Under the pieces are notes generated by a model. It worked only from the letters and a program-made list of their open reading frames with translations, did no database searches and was not told where the DNA came from. Of a stretch of DNA of 64,000 bases, positions 57,025-64,000 are shown in pieces. Both the position numbers and the translations under genes were made by a program. The stretch spans positions 151,698 through 215,697 of the forward strand of contig JALCCG010000007.1 of assembly GCA_023212695.1 (NCBI GenBank). Direction: 5' to 3'. This DNA is from Sporisorium sorghi. Its lineage: Eukaryota; Basidiomycota; Ustilaginomycetes; Ustilaginales; Ustilaginaceae. How positions within the stretch are numbered: position 1 is the stretch's first letter; each line of letters opens with the position of its first letter.

Positions 57025-57090
57025 TAAGGTATTAATGCTAATTATGAACAGACTTTAGATTGAATAAATCACATCATATATCTCTATATA

Positions 57091-57105
57091 TTCGAAACGT
57101 TTCAA
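57091..57105 (-). promoter_or_regulatory. LacI-type operator O2 ahead of the GH3-GH94 operon
   Basis: TTCGAAACGTTTCAA, with a perfect GAAACGTTTC palindrome. Centre-to-centre distance to O1 is 126 bp, close to 12 helical turns. Confidence 0.75.
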
Positions 57106-57123
57106 TGAATTTGAACAGAAAAT

Positions 57124-57894
57124 TCAGGGCAGGGGCAGCCAATCCAGCACCCGCTGAATTTTGTTGTCCCAATATCCCCATTCATGTCCACCCGGCTCTT
57201 CTTCGTATGTGATATGAATTCCCAGGCTGTCCGCATATCGTCTAAAGGTTTGATTGTCCTTATACAAAAAATCTTCGGTTCCGCAGCATTGATACAGCAT
57301 CGGTTTGTTTCCGGTGTATGCGGCAAACTCTGCAGCTAAAAAGAGCAAATCATCCCGGCTCCCCCGCACGTTCTCCACACGGCCGAAGATCGTGCGGATC
57401 TCCGACTCCTGAAAGCCCGCTCCTGCTGCGCGGCTGGCAAGATCCAGCCCGCCCGACAAGCTTGCGCCAGCCGCATAACGCTCCGGATACCTAAGCGCCA
57501 GCTTAAATGCACCATACCCACCCATGGAGATTCCAGCGACAAAGGTATCTTCTCTTCGGCCAGACACCGGAAAGAACGTCCGAACAAGCTTGGGAAGCTC
57601 TTCGCTGAGATAGGTGAAGTATGGCAGCCCATTCGCCATATCCATGTAATAGCTGCGCCCGAATCCCGGCATCACGAGTGCGAGGCCTTTGCTCTCGGCA
57701 TATCTCTCGATGGATGACCTGCGCATCCATTCGGTATGATCTGCCCCTCGTCCGTGAAGCAAATAAAGCACCGGCAGCTTCGAAGAAGAACGGAGTGGCA
57801 TTAAGCTGCCTTGGGGTAGAAACACCTCCATGCTGGTGGACAGCTGCAGTGTTTCCGAATAAAAATCACATGTGATCCACGCCAAGTTCCTCAT
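57124..57894 (-). CDS. Alpha/beta-hydrolase esterase (esterase D/PF00756 type)
   Basis: Serine esterase of about 256 aa without signal peptide. The oxyanion stretch is YLLHGRGADHTEW, the nucleophile elbow is GISMGGYGAF with Ser123, and the catalytic His237 lies in GGHEWGYWDNK near the end. This is the esterase D/tributyrin esterase type, which includes enzymes removing acyl groups from sugars. ATG 57894 has CGGAG abutting it; TTG 57882 (GGAG nine bases upstream) is an alternative. It begins 15 bp after the LacI stop, so it belongs to the sugar operon. Removal of acyl substituents from imported oligosaccharides is an inference. Confidence 0.85.
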   Translation of the reverse strand: MRNLAWITCDFYSETLQLSTSMEVFLPQGSLMPLRSSSKLPVLYLLHGRGADHTEWMRRSSIERYAESKGLALVMPGFGRSYYMDMANGLPYFTYLSEELPKLVRTFFPVSGRREDTFVAGISMGGYGAFKLALRYPERYAAGASLSGGLDLASRAAGAGFQESEIRTIFGRVENVRGSRDDLLFLAAEFAAYTGNKPMLYQCCGTEDFLYKDNQTFRRYADSLGIHITYEEEPGGHEWGYWDNKIQRVLDWLPLP

Positions 57895-57909
57895 CTCCGA
57901 TCCGGTACC

Positions 57910-58911
57910 TTAATTCCCTGCTTTACTCTTTCCTACCGATGCACGTTCCATCATATCTGTAGTCAGCATGTAAGACTGCTTCACCGATTCACCGGCCAAT
58001 GCTTGAAACAGCAAATGGGCTGCAAGCGACCCCGCTTCACTCTTGGGCTGTCTTATGGTCGTTAACGGCGGATTTACGTATTCGGCTAATTGGATGTCAT
58101 CATATCCGATGACAGAGATGTCATTCGGTACCGATATCCCGCATTCCTCAAATGCCTTCAATCCACCGATGGCCATTTCGTCATTGCCGTAAAACACAGC
58201 CGATGGGAGCGATCCCTGCATAATCAACATTTTGGTGGCATTATAACCGCCCTCGCGCACAAAATTGCCGCTGAGACGCCATTTCGACTGTTCCTCCAGC
58301 CCAGCCTCCGCAAGTGCTCGTAAATACCCTCTGTAACGTAAATGGTTATCATAAGAATCAGAAGAACCACTGATATAGGCTACATGTTTGTGTCCATTCT
58401 CCAGAAGATAACGGGTAGCCGTATATCCTCCCTGCTCTCCGTCAACCAGCACGTTAAGCAAATAATCACTGGACAACTGACGATCCATCACAACGATCGG
58501 AAATTGGGGACCGGAGGTCTCAACCAGAACTTCATCACGAATATTAGGTGCCAGAATGATGGCTCCGTCCGCCCTCTTCTCGCGGAGAAATTTAACTGCC
58601 GTCGAATCTCTTCCGCCCATCGAGCTGCAAGCAATCAGATCATAGCCGTTCGTTAACGCCACTTCCTGCACACTTCGAATCAGTTCAGAATAATAAGGGC
58701 CGGACAGATCCGTCAGAATAAGTGCGATGGTCTTGGTACGACTCCGCTTCAAATCCATGGCGAATCCGTTCTTCCGATAATTCAATTGTCTTGCTGCATC
58801 GAGCACTTTAGATCTTGTCTTGGAACTCACCCTGCTATCGCCGCTTAGTGCATAGGAAGCGGTTGACAACGCAACCCCGGCGAGCTTTGCCACATCCTTA
58901 ATCGTTGCCAT
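57910..58911 (-). CDS. LacI-family regulator of the beta-glucan locus
   Basis: Repressor of 333 aa. The N-terminal helix-turn-helix and hinge (ATIKDVAKLAGVALSTASYALSG, residues 2-24 in part; HTH from about 5 to 24) is standard; the periplasmic-binding-like effector domain follows (IALILTDLSGPYYSELIRSVQEVA ... GYDDIQLAEYVNPPLTTIRQP). ATG 58911 follows AAGGAA. Within the ABC-transporter/esterase operon it most likely binds the GAAACGTTTC sites at 56965, 57091, 62160 and 62346 and is released by an oligosaccharide. Confidence 0.93.
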   Translation of the reverse strand: MATIKDVAKLAGVALSTASYALSGDSRVSSKTRSKVLDAARQLNYRKNGFAMDLKRSRTKTIALILTDLSGPYYSELIRSVQEVALTNGYDLIACSSMGGRDSTAVKFLREKRADGAIILAPNIRDEVLVETSGPQFPIVVMDRQLSSDYLLNVLVDGEQGGYTATRYLLENGHKHVAYISGSSDSYDNHLRYRGYLRALAEAGLEEQSKWRLSGNFVREGGYNATKMLIMQGSLPSAVFYGNDEMAIGGLKAFEECGISVPNDISVIGYDDIQLAEYVNPPLTTIRQPKSEAGSLAAHLLFQALAGESVKQSYMLTTDMMERASVGKSKAGN

Positions 58912-58953
58912 TTCCTTACGCCCCTTCTAGTACATAAAAAAACTCTATCTAAC

Positions 58954-59772
58954 TTATTTCATACCGGAGATCGTATATCCTTCAATAATGTGTTTTTGGA
59001 AGAAAGAAAATACGATAATAATTGGAACGACCATGAATGCCGCGCCTGCCATCTGCAGACCGAAGTCAGATCCATGCTGTCCTTTCAGAAGCTGTAAACC
59101 AACCGAAAGCGTGTAGAGCTTCTGATCGTTTGCCATAATGAGAGGCCACAGGAAGCTGTTCCAGGCGCCAATGAACGCCAAGATTCCCTGTACCGCGAAT
59201 ACAGGCTTTGTGATCGGAACGATCAGCTGGAAGAAGATACGCAGCTCCCCTGCTCCATCAAGCCTTGATGCCTCGATTAAATCCGATGGAATGGTGGACA
59301 TAAACTGACGGAATAGAAAAATACCGAAAGCGCCAACCAAGCCCGGCAGCACAATACCTGCCATCGTGTTGGTCAAGCCCATTGCATTGATCAGCAGATA
59401 TACTGGAATCATGGTAACCTGCCCTGGAATCATCATCGTGGCAAGCACGAGATAGAACAGCTTTTTATTGCCAGGGAATTCGTATTTGGCGAATGCATAT
59501 CCTGCAAGCGCATTAAGGAACAGACCGACAAAAGACCAGAACACAATGATAAGTGTATTTTTCAAATATACAATAAAGTCCAGCTTCGTAAATAAGTCCA
59601 CATAATTCTTAACTGTAAATTCTTTCGGTAATAACGTTGGCGGAACCGCCGTAAATTCATTTTCCGGCTTGAACGAGGACGTGATCATCCAGATAAACGG
59701 AATCATCATGAGCAGTCCTCCTGCAATGAGCAGCACCGTCATGACTGTTTTCTCAATTCTTTTAGCTGCCAT
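58954..59772 (-). CDS. ABC sugar transporter permease (MalG/CUT1 type)
   Basis: Inner-membrane permease of 272 aa with six predicted helices. The EAA-loop, which docks the ATPase, is EASRLDGAGELRIFFQLIVPITKP, and the protein begins with the MalG-like WMITSSFKPENEF segment. ATG 59772 follows GGAGG. It pairs with the MalF-type gene 52 bp upstream. The operon has no ATPase gene, normal for CUT1 systems that share an MsmX-type ATPase encoded elsewhere. Confidence 0.94.
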   Translation of the reverse strand: MAAKRIEKTVMTVLLIAGGLLMMIPFIWMITSSFKPENEFTAVPPTLLPKEFTVKNYVDLFTKLDFIVYLKNTLIIVFWSFVGLFLNALAGYAFAKYEFPGNKKLFYLVLATMMIPGQVTMIPVYLLINAMGLTNTMAGIVLPGLVGAFGIFLFRQFMSTIPSDLIEASRLDGAGELRIFFQLIVPITKPVFAVQGILAFIGAWNSFLWPLIMANDQKLYTLSVGLQLLKGQHGSDFGLQMAGAAFMVVPIIIVFSFFQKHIIEGYTISGMK

Positions 59773-59824
59773 ACTCTAAAGCCTCCTTCAGTTACGATAC
59801 GGGATGGTCGCTTGAACCTGAGCC

Positions 59825-60730
59825 TTAATATTCGACATCTTTTCTCTTGACTGCGAATTGCAAGACCGTTACAGCAATAATGATGATGAAGAGTACAAAC
59901 GATCCTGCGGCCGCATAGCCAAAATTGCTAAGCTGGAAGCCATTGTTATAGATAAAGAGAGCCATCGACATCGTGGAGTTGAGCGGGCCACCCTTGGTCA
60001 TAACCAGCGGCTCTTCGAAGAATTGAATCCAGCCGATCAATGTCGTAATGGTGACAAAGAAGGTCGCGAAGCTAAGCAGTGGTACCGTAATGTACAGGAG
60101 CTTCTTCCATTTGCTTGCACCATCAATCTCCGCCGCTTCATAATAGGAGCGCGGAATCCCCTGCAGCGCAGCCAGGAAAATAATCATATTAAGTCCGATG
60201 GATTTCCAAACGGCCAGAAGAATCAGCGATAGCTTGGCTAGTGCCGGATCTGTCAGCCACTGCTGAGCCGGTACTCCGAACCAGGACAATATATGGTTAA
60301 AGAGGCCGTAATGGCTGTTATACAGGTAACCCCAAACAACCGCGACCGCCACAATATTCGTAATGGAAGGCATATAATACACGACGCGGAATGTCTTAAA
60401 CAACAATCCCGTGCCATAGTTAAGCAGCAGGGCAGCGCCCATGGCAAGCATTACGACAAGCGGAACTCCGATAATAACATAGAACATGGTGTTAAACATG
60501 GATTTCAGAAAGACCGGATCTTTAAATACATTGATAAAATTATCAAAGCCAACGCCTTCAATGTTTGAATAATTCGCGAGGCCGGCAAGGTCAATATCCG
60601 TGAAACTGATGACTAGCGCAATGATGATCGGAATGATTGAGAACGTCAGAAGCAGCACCAGTGCGGGCGCAATAAACATATAAGGATACTTATAATGGTT
60701 AAAGCGCTTGATAAAGTTCTGCAATGTCAT
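59825..60730 (-). CDS. ABC sugar transporter permease (MalF/CUT1 type)
   Basis: Inner-membrane permease of 301 aa with about six helices. The EAA-loop is YYEAAEIDGASKWKKLLYITVPLL, and VTTLIGWIQFFEEPLVMTKGGP is the usual segment before the last helices. ATG 60730 follows GGAGGTGA. A strong stem-loop lies in the 110-bp gap to the binding-protein gene upstream, which should lower permease relative to binding protein. Confidence 0.94.
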   Translation of the reverse strand: MTLQNFIKRFNHYKYPYMFIAPALVLLLTFSIIPIIIALVISFTDIDLAGLANYSNIEGVGFDNFINVFKDPVFLKSMFNTMFYVIIGVPLVVMLAMGAALLLNYGTGLLFKTFRVVYYMPSITNIVAVAVVWGYLYNSHYGLFNHILSWFGVPAQQWLTDPALAKLSLILLAVWKSIGLNMIIFLAALQGIPRSYYEAAEIDGASKWKKLLYITVPLLSFATFFVTITTLIGWIQFFEEPLVMTKGGPLNSTMSMALFIYNNGFQLSNFGYAAAGSFVLFIIIIAVTVLQFAVKRKDVEY

Positions 60731-60788
60731 TCACCTCCTGCAAGTGTGGGTTTCTCAATATAAGAATAACGTACGTTTGAAGCAGTCA

Positions 60789-60818
60789 GGCTTGTTTCAT
60801 CCTTCGATGAAACAAGCC
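60789..60818 (-). repeat. Intercistronic stem-loop between binding protein and permease genes
   Basis: GGCTTGTTTCATC (60789-60801) and GATGAAACAAGCC (60806-60818), a perfect 13-bp stem with a 4-base loop. No T-tract follows on the minus strand. Such hairpins protect the upstream mRNA and reduce read-through after highly expressed binding-protein genes. Confidence 0.8.
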
Positions 60819-60840
60819 GGGCTGCGTTTAAGACGCACTC

Positions 60841-62085
60841 TTATTTTTTGTTTAGCATTTCGGTAGCTTTTTGATTCAGAAGATCCATTTCTGTTTTGAT
60901 GTCAGCTCCACCAACGGTAATTTTCTCAAAAGCTGCAATTGCTTCCTTGGAGATCGCATCCCACTCCTTAATGAACGGAACAGGTTTAGCGTTTTCGAGC
61001 TGCTTTCCAAAGGTAGCAAAAATCGGATCTTCAAAGCGTTGATCTTCCCATGCACTCTTAACAGCAGGCAGGTTTTTAGCTACATCGTAGTTGGTCAGCT
61101 GCGATTCTTTTTCACTCATGAAAGAGATGAATTTAACGGCTTCCTCTGCATTTTTGGTTGTGTTGAATACCGACATGTTCGCTCCACCGAGGAACGATGC
61201 ATTGTTTTCTTTAGCCGGAAGTGTTGTTGTTGCCCATTTACCTTCAATCTCAGGCGCTTTGTCTTTAACACCTTGAATCATCCAAGGACCGCTGATAAAC
61301 ATCGGGAATTGTCCGTCTTTAAATGCGGCAAACAGATCCAAATCGCTCGCAAGCGGCGTCATTCCGGTATCGTAGAAGCTCTTCAGGTATTCCATGGCTC
61401 CCATAAATTCCGGTTCGTTAAAATGAGGCTTCCGGTTCTCATCAATCATGTCGCTTCCATTCTGCCAGGCAAACATGGACAGGTAGTTCATGTCTTTGGC
61501 ATCAATGGTAATGGCGTAATTGCCGTTTCCTCTAGCTGCCAGCTTCTCACCGGCATCCTTCATTTCATCCCAAGTCTTAGGACCTTCCGGGTAGCCGACT
61601 TCGGCCAGAATGTCTGTGCGATAGAACAATACGCGTGTCTCCACGTACCATGGGATACTGACAACCTTGTCATCATAACTCATGGTTTGGATAGCACCGT
61701 CAAAATAGTTCTCTTGTTTCAGGCTAGGATACTGCTCAAGATACGGCGTCAGATCGAGCAAAGCTCCAGCCTGGGCAAACTCTGGAATCCAGGTGGTTCC
61801 CATTTGCACGACATCAGGACCACTCTTCGATGCAACCGCTGTAAGCAGCTTGTCATGTGCACTGCCCCAAGGGATCAATTGAACGCTCACCTTAACGCCT
61901 GGATTTTTCTCTTCATATTCCTTAATTAAGGTTTCGTCTGTTGTGTCACCCATCAACCAAACTTTCAGTTCTTTCTTGCCTTCGCCGCCTTCCTTGGCAT
62001 CTTCAGACCCACCAGAACATCCGGCTAAAACAACCGAGAACATCAGCATTGCTGCCAACGTCCATAATAATGATTTTTTTCTCAT
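60841..62085 (-). CDS. Sugar ABC transporter substrate-binding lipoprotein (CUT1)
   Basis: Extracellular solute-binding protein family 1 (414 aa). The signal peptide ends in the lipobox LAGC with Cys23 as lipidation site, followed by a Gly/Glu-rich linker. The family core has LKVWLMGDTTDETLIKEYEEKNPGVKV, DVVQMGTTWIPEFAQAGALLDLT and FPMFISGPWMIQGVKD. First gene of the ABC-LacI-esterase operon. By analogy with Lin1841 it may bind beta-1,2-linked glucooligosaccharides; that is inferred from context only. ATG 62085 follows GGGGTGA. Confidence 0.93.
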   Translation of the reverse strand: MRKKSLLWTLAAMLMFSVVLAGCSGGSEDAKEGGEGKKELKVWLMGDTTDETLIKEYEEKNPGVKVSVQLIPWGSAHDKLLTAVASKSGPDVVQMGTTWIPEFAQAGALLDLTPYLEQYPSLKQENYFDGAIQTMSYDDKVVSIPWYVETRVLFYRTDILAEVGYPEGPKTWDEMKDAGEKLAARGNGNYAITIDAKDMNYLSMFAWQNGSDMIDENRKPHFNEPEFMGAMEYLKSFYDTGMTPLASDLDLFAAFKDGQFPMFISGPWMIQGVKDKAPEIEGKWATTTLPAKENNASFLGGANMSVFNTTKNAEEAVKFISFMSEKESQLTNYDVAKNLPAVKSAWEDQRFEDPIFATFGKQLENAKPVPFIKEWDAISKEAIAAFEKITVGGADIKTEMDLLNQKATEMLNKK

Positions 62086-62159
62086 TCTACATTCACCCCG
62101 TTTTTAATGTTTACCAGCATGCAAAACGTAATACGGAACTTAAATTGAAAGCACTTACT

Positions 62160-62173
62160 TCGAAACGTTTCGA
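62160..62173 (-). promoter_or_regulatory. LacI-type operator O3 in the leader of the ABC operon
   Basis: TCGAAACGTTTCGA, a perfect 14-bp palindrome and the best match of the four sites. It lies about 190 nt after the predicted start, 75 bp before the ATG. Confidence 0.8.
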
Positions 62174-62345
62174 TTTTATTCGAAAAAATAAAGACGCCGG
62201 ATAAAGTACAAATCTATAATCCTAATGTCTCTTCATTCCCCCTATAAAGCACCTTCCCATGCTTATTTCAGGTATAAACATGCTTTTGTGTATTCATAAT
62301 AATCTGCTTGATTGCTTTATAACTTCAAAAAACGCATTCTGTTTT

Positions 62346-62355
62346 GAAACGTTTC
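62346..62355 (-). promoter_or_regulatory. LacI-type operator O4 at the ABC operon start site
   Basis: GAAACGTTTC, perfect 10-bp palindrome, immediately downstream of the predicted transcription start (about 62358). Binding here would block initiation directly. Confidence 0.8.
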
Positions 62356-62364
62356 GACAAGTTC

Positions 62365-62393
62365 ATTATAGCTTCCCTTGAGAGCGATTTCAA
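62365..62393 (-). promoter_or_regulatory. SigA promoter of the ABC-LacI-esterase operon
   Basis: Minus strand: TTGAAA (62393-62388), 17 bases, TATAAT (62370-62365). Near-consensus, with O4 directly after it. Confidence 0.8.
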
Positions 62394-62454
62394 TATCCTT
62401 TTTATTTTTTATGAGTCTATTTTTTGACAAGCGCTGTGAGCTTCGACCCCATAA

Positions 62455-62490
62455 GAAAAAGCAGCCGGCCGGAAGCATGCCTGCTGCTTT
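62455..62490 (-). terminator. Terminator of the MFS gene
   Basis: Minus strand: AAGCAGCAGGCATGC, loop, GGCCGGCTGCTT followed by TTTC, about 25 bp after the MFS stop. Confidence 0.75.
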
Positions 62491-62513
62491 ATAACATTCC
62501 ATGTTATTTTTTC

Positions 62514-63779
62514 TTAGTGAGGGCTGGAAGCGTCAGCTTGTCTTGCATTCTTGTCGTGGAGGTTATGATTCAGCGAGCTGTTCTTGCTAAGCCGTGCATG
62601 CACCATGAAGGATAAGCAGGACAACACCGCAACGCCTGCTGCCAGCCACGCCACTGGCGTCAATCCCCCGCCATCATACATCGTTCCCATAGCATAAGGA
62701 CCTATCACCCGTCCGACAGCTCCCATACCGCCTGTAACGCCGATATAGAACGGTGCTGCATGACCTGCCCGCTCCGAGATAAAGGCCGGTATAGCAGGTG
62801 AGATGAGCATTTCGCCGAGTGTAGCCAGCACCATCGCAAGCACCATACCCGGATAGCTGTGCATCGCCACAATAACGAGGTAAGCAGACAGGTAGAACAG
62901 TGCGCTCACCGTCATCTGGCTGCTCTCCGTCCGGGCAAACCAGCGCTTGATTGCATTGGTCAGCGGCTGTGCAGCAAAGATCAATATGCCATTAAGGGTC
63001 CATAAATAACCATAGGCTGTCTTGGACATCCCCTCTGAGATGATGAAGGGAGAGACGCCCGTATTCCAGATCGAATTCCCGAACCACAGAAACAGAGAGC
63101 CCAAACCCATGAAGAGATAAATTCGGGTGTTTCCCAGCAATGCCCAAGCACCGGGGCCTGCGGGAAGCGGAGTTTTGGGCTGCGGGTGATGGGACTGATC
63201 CGGTACGCCGGGTCCGTCCAGCTTCGTCAGATAGGACAGGAAGAAAATCGCAAACCCGAAGGAAGTGACTCCGTTTAAGACAAAACTTAAATGATAGGAT
63301 ATCTCTGCCAAAAATCCACTCATGGCCGTACCTAGCGCTACACCGATATTGTTAGCAACATAGATGACATTGAACAGCTCACCCCGTCGATCGGCAAACC
63401 GGAATCCGATAAAGGCCTGAATGGCCGGCATGGATACTGCGTTGCAGAACCCGATGAATCCCATCATCGCGATGAAGAGGCCCCATAGTCCGTTAATGAA
63501 CGGAAGAGTAAACAACCCCAGCGCATTCAGCAGCAGGGAGCCCACGATGAGTTTCTTCACCCCAATTCGGTGATACATGGCCCCGCCCAGGAGCTGGCCC
63601 GCAATTCCCCCCATCGATTGAATCAGAATGACAAAGCCGGCATCCTGCATGCTGCGTCCCAGCTCATCAAATACATACATCGTTGTCAGCGGCCACATCA
63701 AGGAGCCGCCTGCAGAGGCAACGAGACTTGCTACAAGAAAACCTTTAACTTCCTTAGGGTACTGCTCCAACCATTTCAT
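62514..63779 (-). CDS. MFS transporter (DHA1-like)
   Basis: Twelve-helix major facilitator protein of 421 aa. The motif A loop between helices 2 and 3 appears as GGAMYHRIGVKKLIVGSLLL, and a longer cytoplasmic stretch after helix 6 (LDGPGVPDQSHHPQPKTPL) separates the halves. Resembles drug/proton antiporters of the DHA1 group; substrate unknown. ATG 63779 has GGGAG nine bases upstream; the frame opens at 63827. It is separated from the sugar operon by its own terminator, so a link to beta-glucan use is not implied. Confidence 0.88.
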   Translation of the reverse strand: MKWLEQYPKEVKGFLVASLVASAGGSLMWPLTTMYVFDELGRSMQDAGFVILIQSMGGIAGQLLGGAMYHRIGVKKLIVGSLLLNALGLFTLPFINGLWGLFIAMMGFIGFCNAVSMPAIQAFIGFRFADRRGELFNVIYVANNIGVALGTAMSGFLAEISYHLSFVLNGVTSFGFAIFFLSYLTKLDGPGVPDQSHHPQPKTPLPAGPGAWALLGNTRIYLFMGLGSLFLWFGNSIWNTGVSPFIISEGMSKTAYGYLWTLNGILIFAAQPLTNAIKRWFARTESSQMTVSALFYLSAYLVIVAMHSYPGMVLAMVLATLGEMLISPAIPAFISERAGHAAPFYIGVTGGMGAVGRVIGPYAMGTMYDGGGLTPVAWLAAGVAVLSCLSFMVHARLSKNSSLNHNLHDKNARQADASSPH

Positions 63780-63843
63780 GTTTATTATCTCCCAGCAGCC
63801 TCGCAGCAGTATAATCGGCATAAGCATATATAATCAAAAAGAA

Positions 63844-63908
63844 AAGCCCTTGCGGGCTTCTCAGATTGTCGAGAAACCCTGTACTTTTTCAAAGGAACAG
63901 GGTTTCTC
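63844..63908 (-). terminator. Terminator region of the gene entering from the right
   Basis: Minus strand: GAGAAACCCTGT, loop, ACAGGGTTTCTC (63871-63908), then AAGCCC-GCAA-GGGCTT (63844-63859) followed by TTCTTTTT. Two consecutive hairpins; the second looks like the intrinsic terminator. Confidence 0.65.
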
Positions 63909-63946
63909 GTCTTCAAGCAGTTACTTTAAAAGGGATGGACGGAGGT

Positions 63947-64000
63947 TTAACCCCGTCTTTCCAGGCGATCCAAGTGGATCGCCATCTTCTTCATGTTCTG
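63947..64000 (-). CDS. C-terminal end of an unidentified gene running in from the right
   Basis: The last 54 bases read on the minus strand as 17 codons plus TAA, ending in KKMAIHLDRLERRG, in a frame open to the window edge, with the terminator region just beyond. Too short to identify; being a gene at all is inferred from the open frame and the terminator. Confidence 0.35.
   Translation of the reverse strand, partial: QNMKKMAIHLDRLERRG

Larger units (their letters stand above)
62086..62513. other. Regulatory region upstream of the ABC operon
   Basis: No gene. It contains the promoter (62365-62393), operators O3 and O4, a leader of about 270 nt before the binding-protein ATG, and the terminator of the MFS gene to the right. 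No known riboswitch was recognised in the leader. Confidence 0.7.

Overview
The window is chromosomal DNA from an endospore-forming, flagellated Gram-positive of the Paenibacillaceae, most likely Paenibacillus. Gene order in the first half closely follows the Bacillus subtilis flhP-flhO-mbl-spoIIID-spoIIQ-spoIID-murA-ywzB-atp-mnaA-upp-glyA-ywlG-rpiB-ywlE-ywlD-ywlC-spoIIR-prmC-prfA block. Base composition is moderate, Shine-Dalgarno sequences are strong and GTG/TTG starts are common. GlnRS, a Gram-positive RND pump and a beta-glucan phosphorylase locus fit Paenibacillus. No rRNA, tRNA, insertion sequence, prophage or CRISPR array was seen.

Layout. 1-3.6 kb: two flagellar rod proteins (one cut by the left edge), mbl and spoIIID. 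3.7-6.2 kb: spoIIQ and an unusually long spoIID. 6.4-9.2 kb: murA, ywzB and an unrecognised 92-aa gene. 9.3-16.9 kb: the complete nine-gene F1Fo ATP synthase operon, with five hairpin-forming 40-bp repeats between atpA and atpG. 17-25.5 kb: wecB, upp, glyA, ywlG, rpiB, ywlE, mntP, sua5 and spoIIR. 25.7-33.1 kb: tandem SEDS (RodA/FtsW) paralogues, prmC-prfA, ychF and fni. 33.4-36.5 kb: two convergent HKD/phospholipase D enzymes. 36.7-42.5 kb: two TetR-controlled efflux modules (paired SMR; RND). 42.5-50.6 kb: a TorD-type chaperone behind an Fnr-box promoter, moaA, mobA, an MFS transporter, glnS, DUF2164, two GNATs and a MOSC protein. 51.3-62.4 kb: a carbohydrate locus (GH94-type phosphorylase, GH3, esterase, LacI, two ABC permeases, binding protein). 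62.5-64 kb: an MFS transporter and the end of one more gene.

How the genes work together. Sporulation genes cover forespore-mother cell communication and engulfment: SpoIIR and SpoIIQ behind SigF-like promoters, SpoIID, and SpoIIID behind a SigE-like promoter. The ATP synthase genes form one operon behind a near-consensus SigA promoter. The carbohydrate locus is best read as import of beta-1,2-glucan (sophoro-)oligosaccharides by an ABC transporter, then phosphorolysis and hydrolysis. It resembles the Listeria innocua sophoro-oligosaccharide locus but carries an added esterase. Four GAAACGTTT(C) operators, two ahead of each transcription unit, define its probable LacI regulon. Three neighbouring molybdenum-related genes (torD-like, moaA, mobA) and a nearby MOSC protein suggest molybdoenzyme capacity whose structural genes lie elsewhere.
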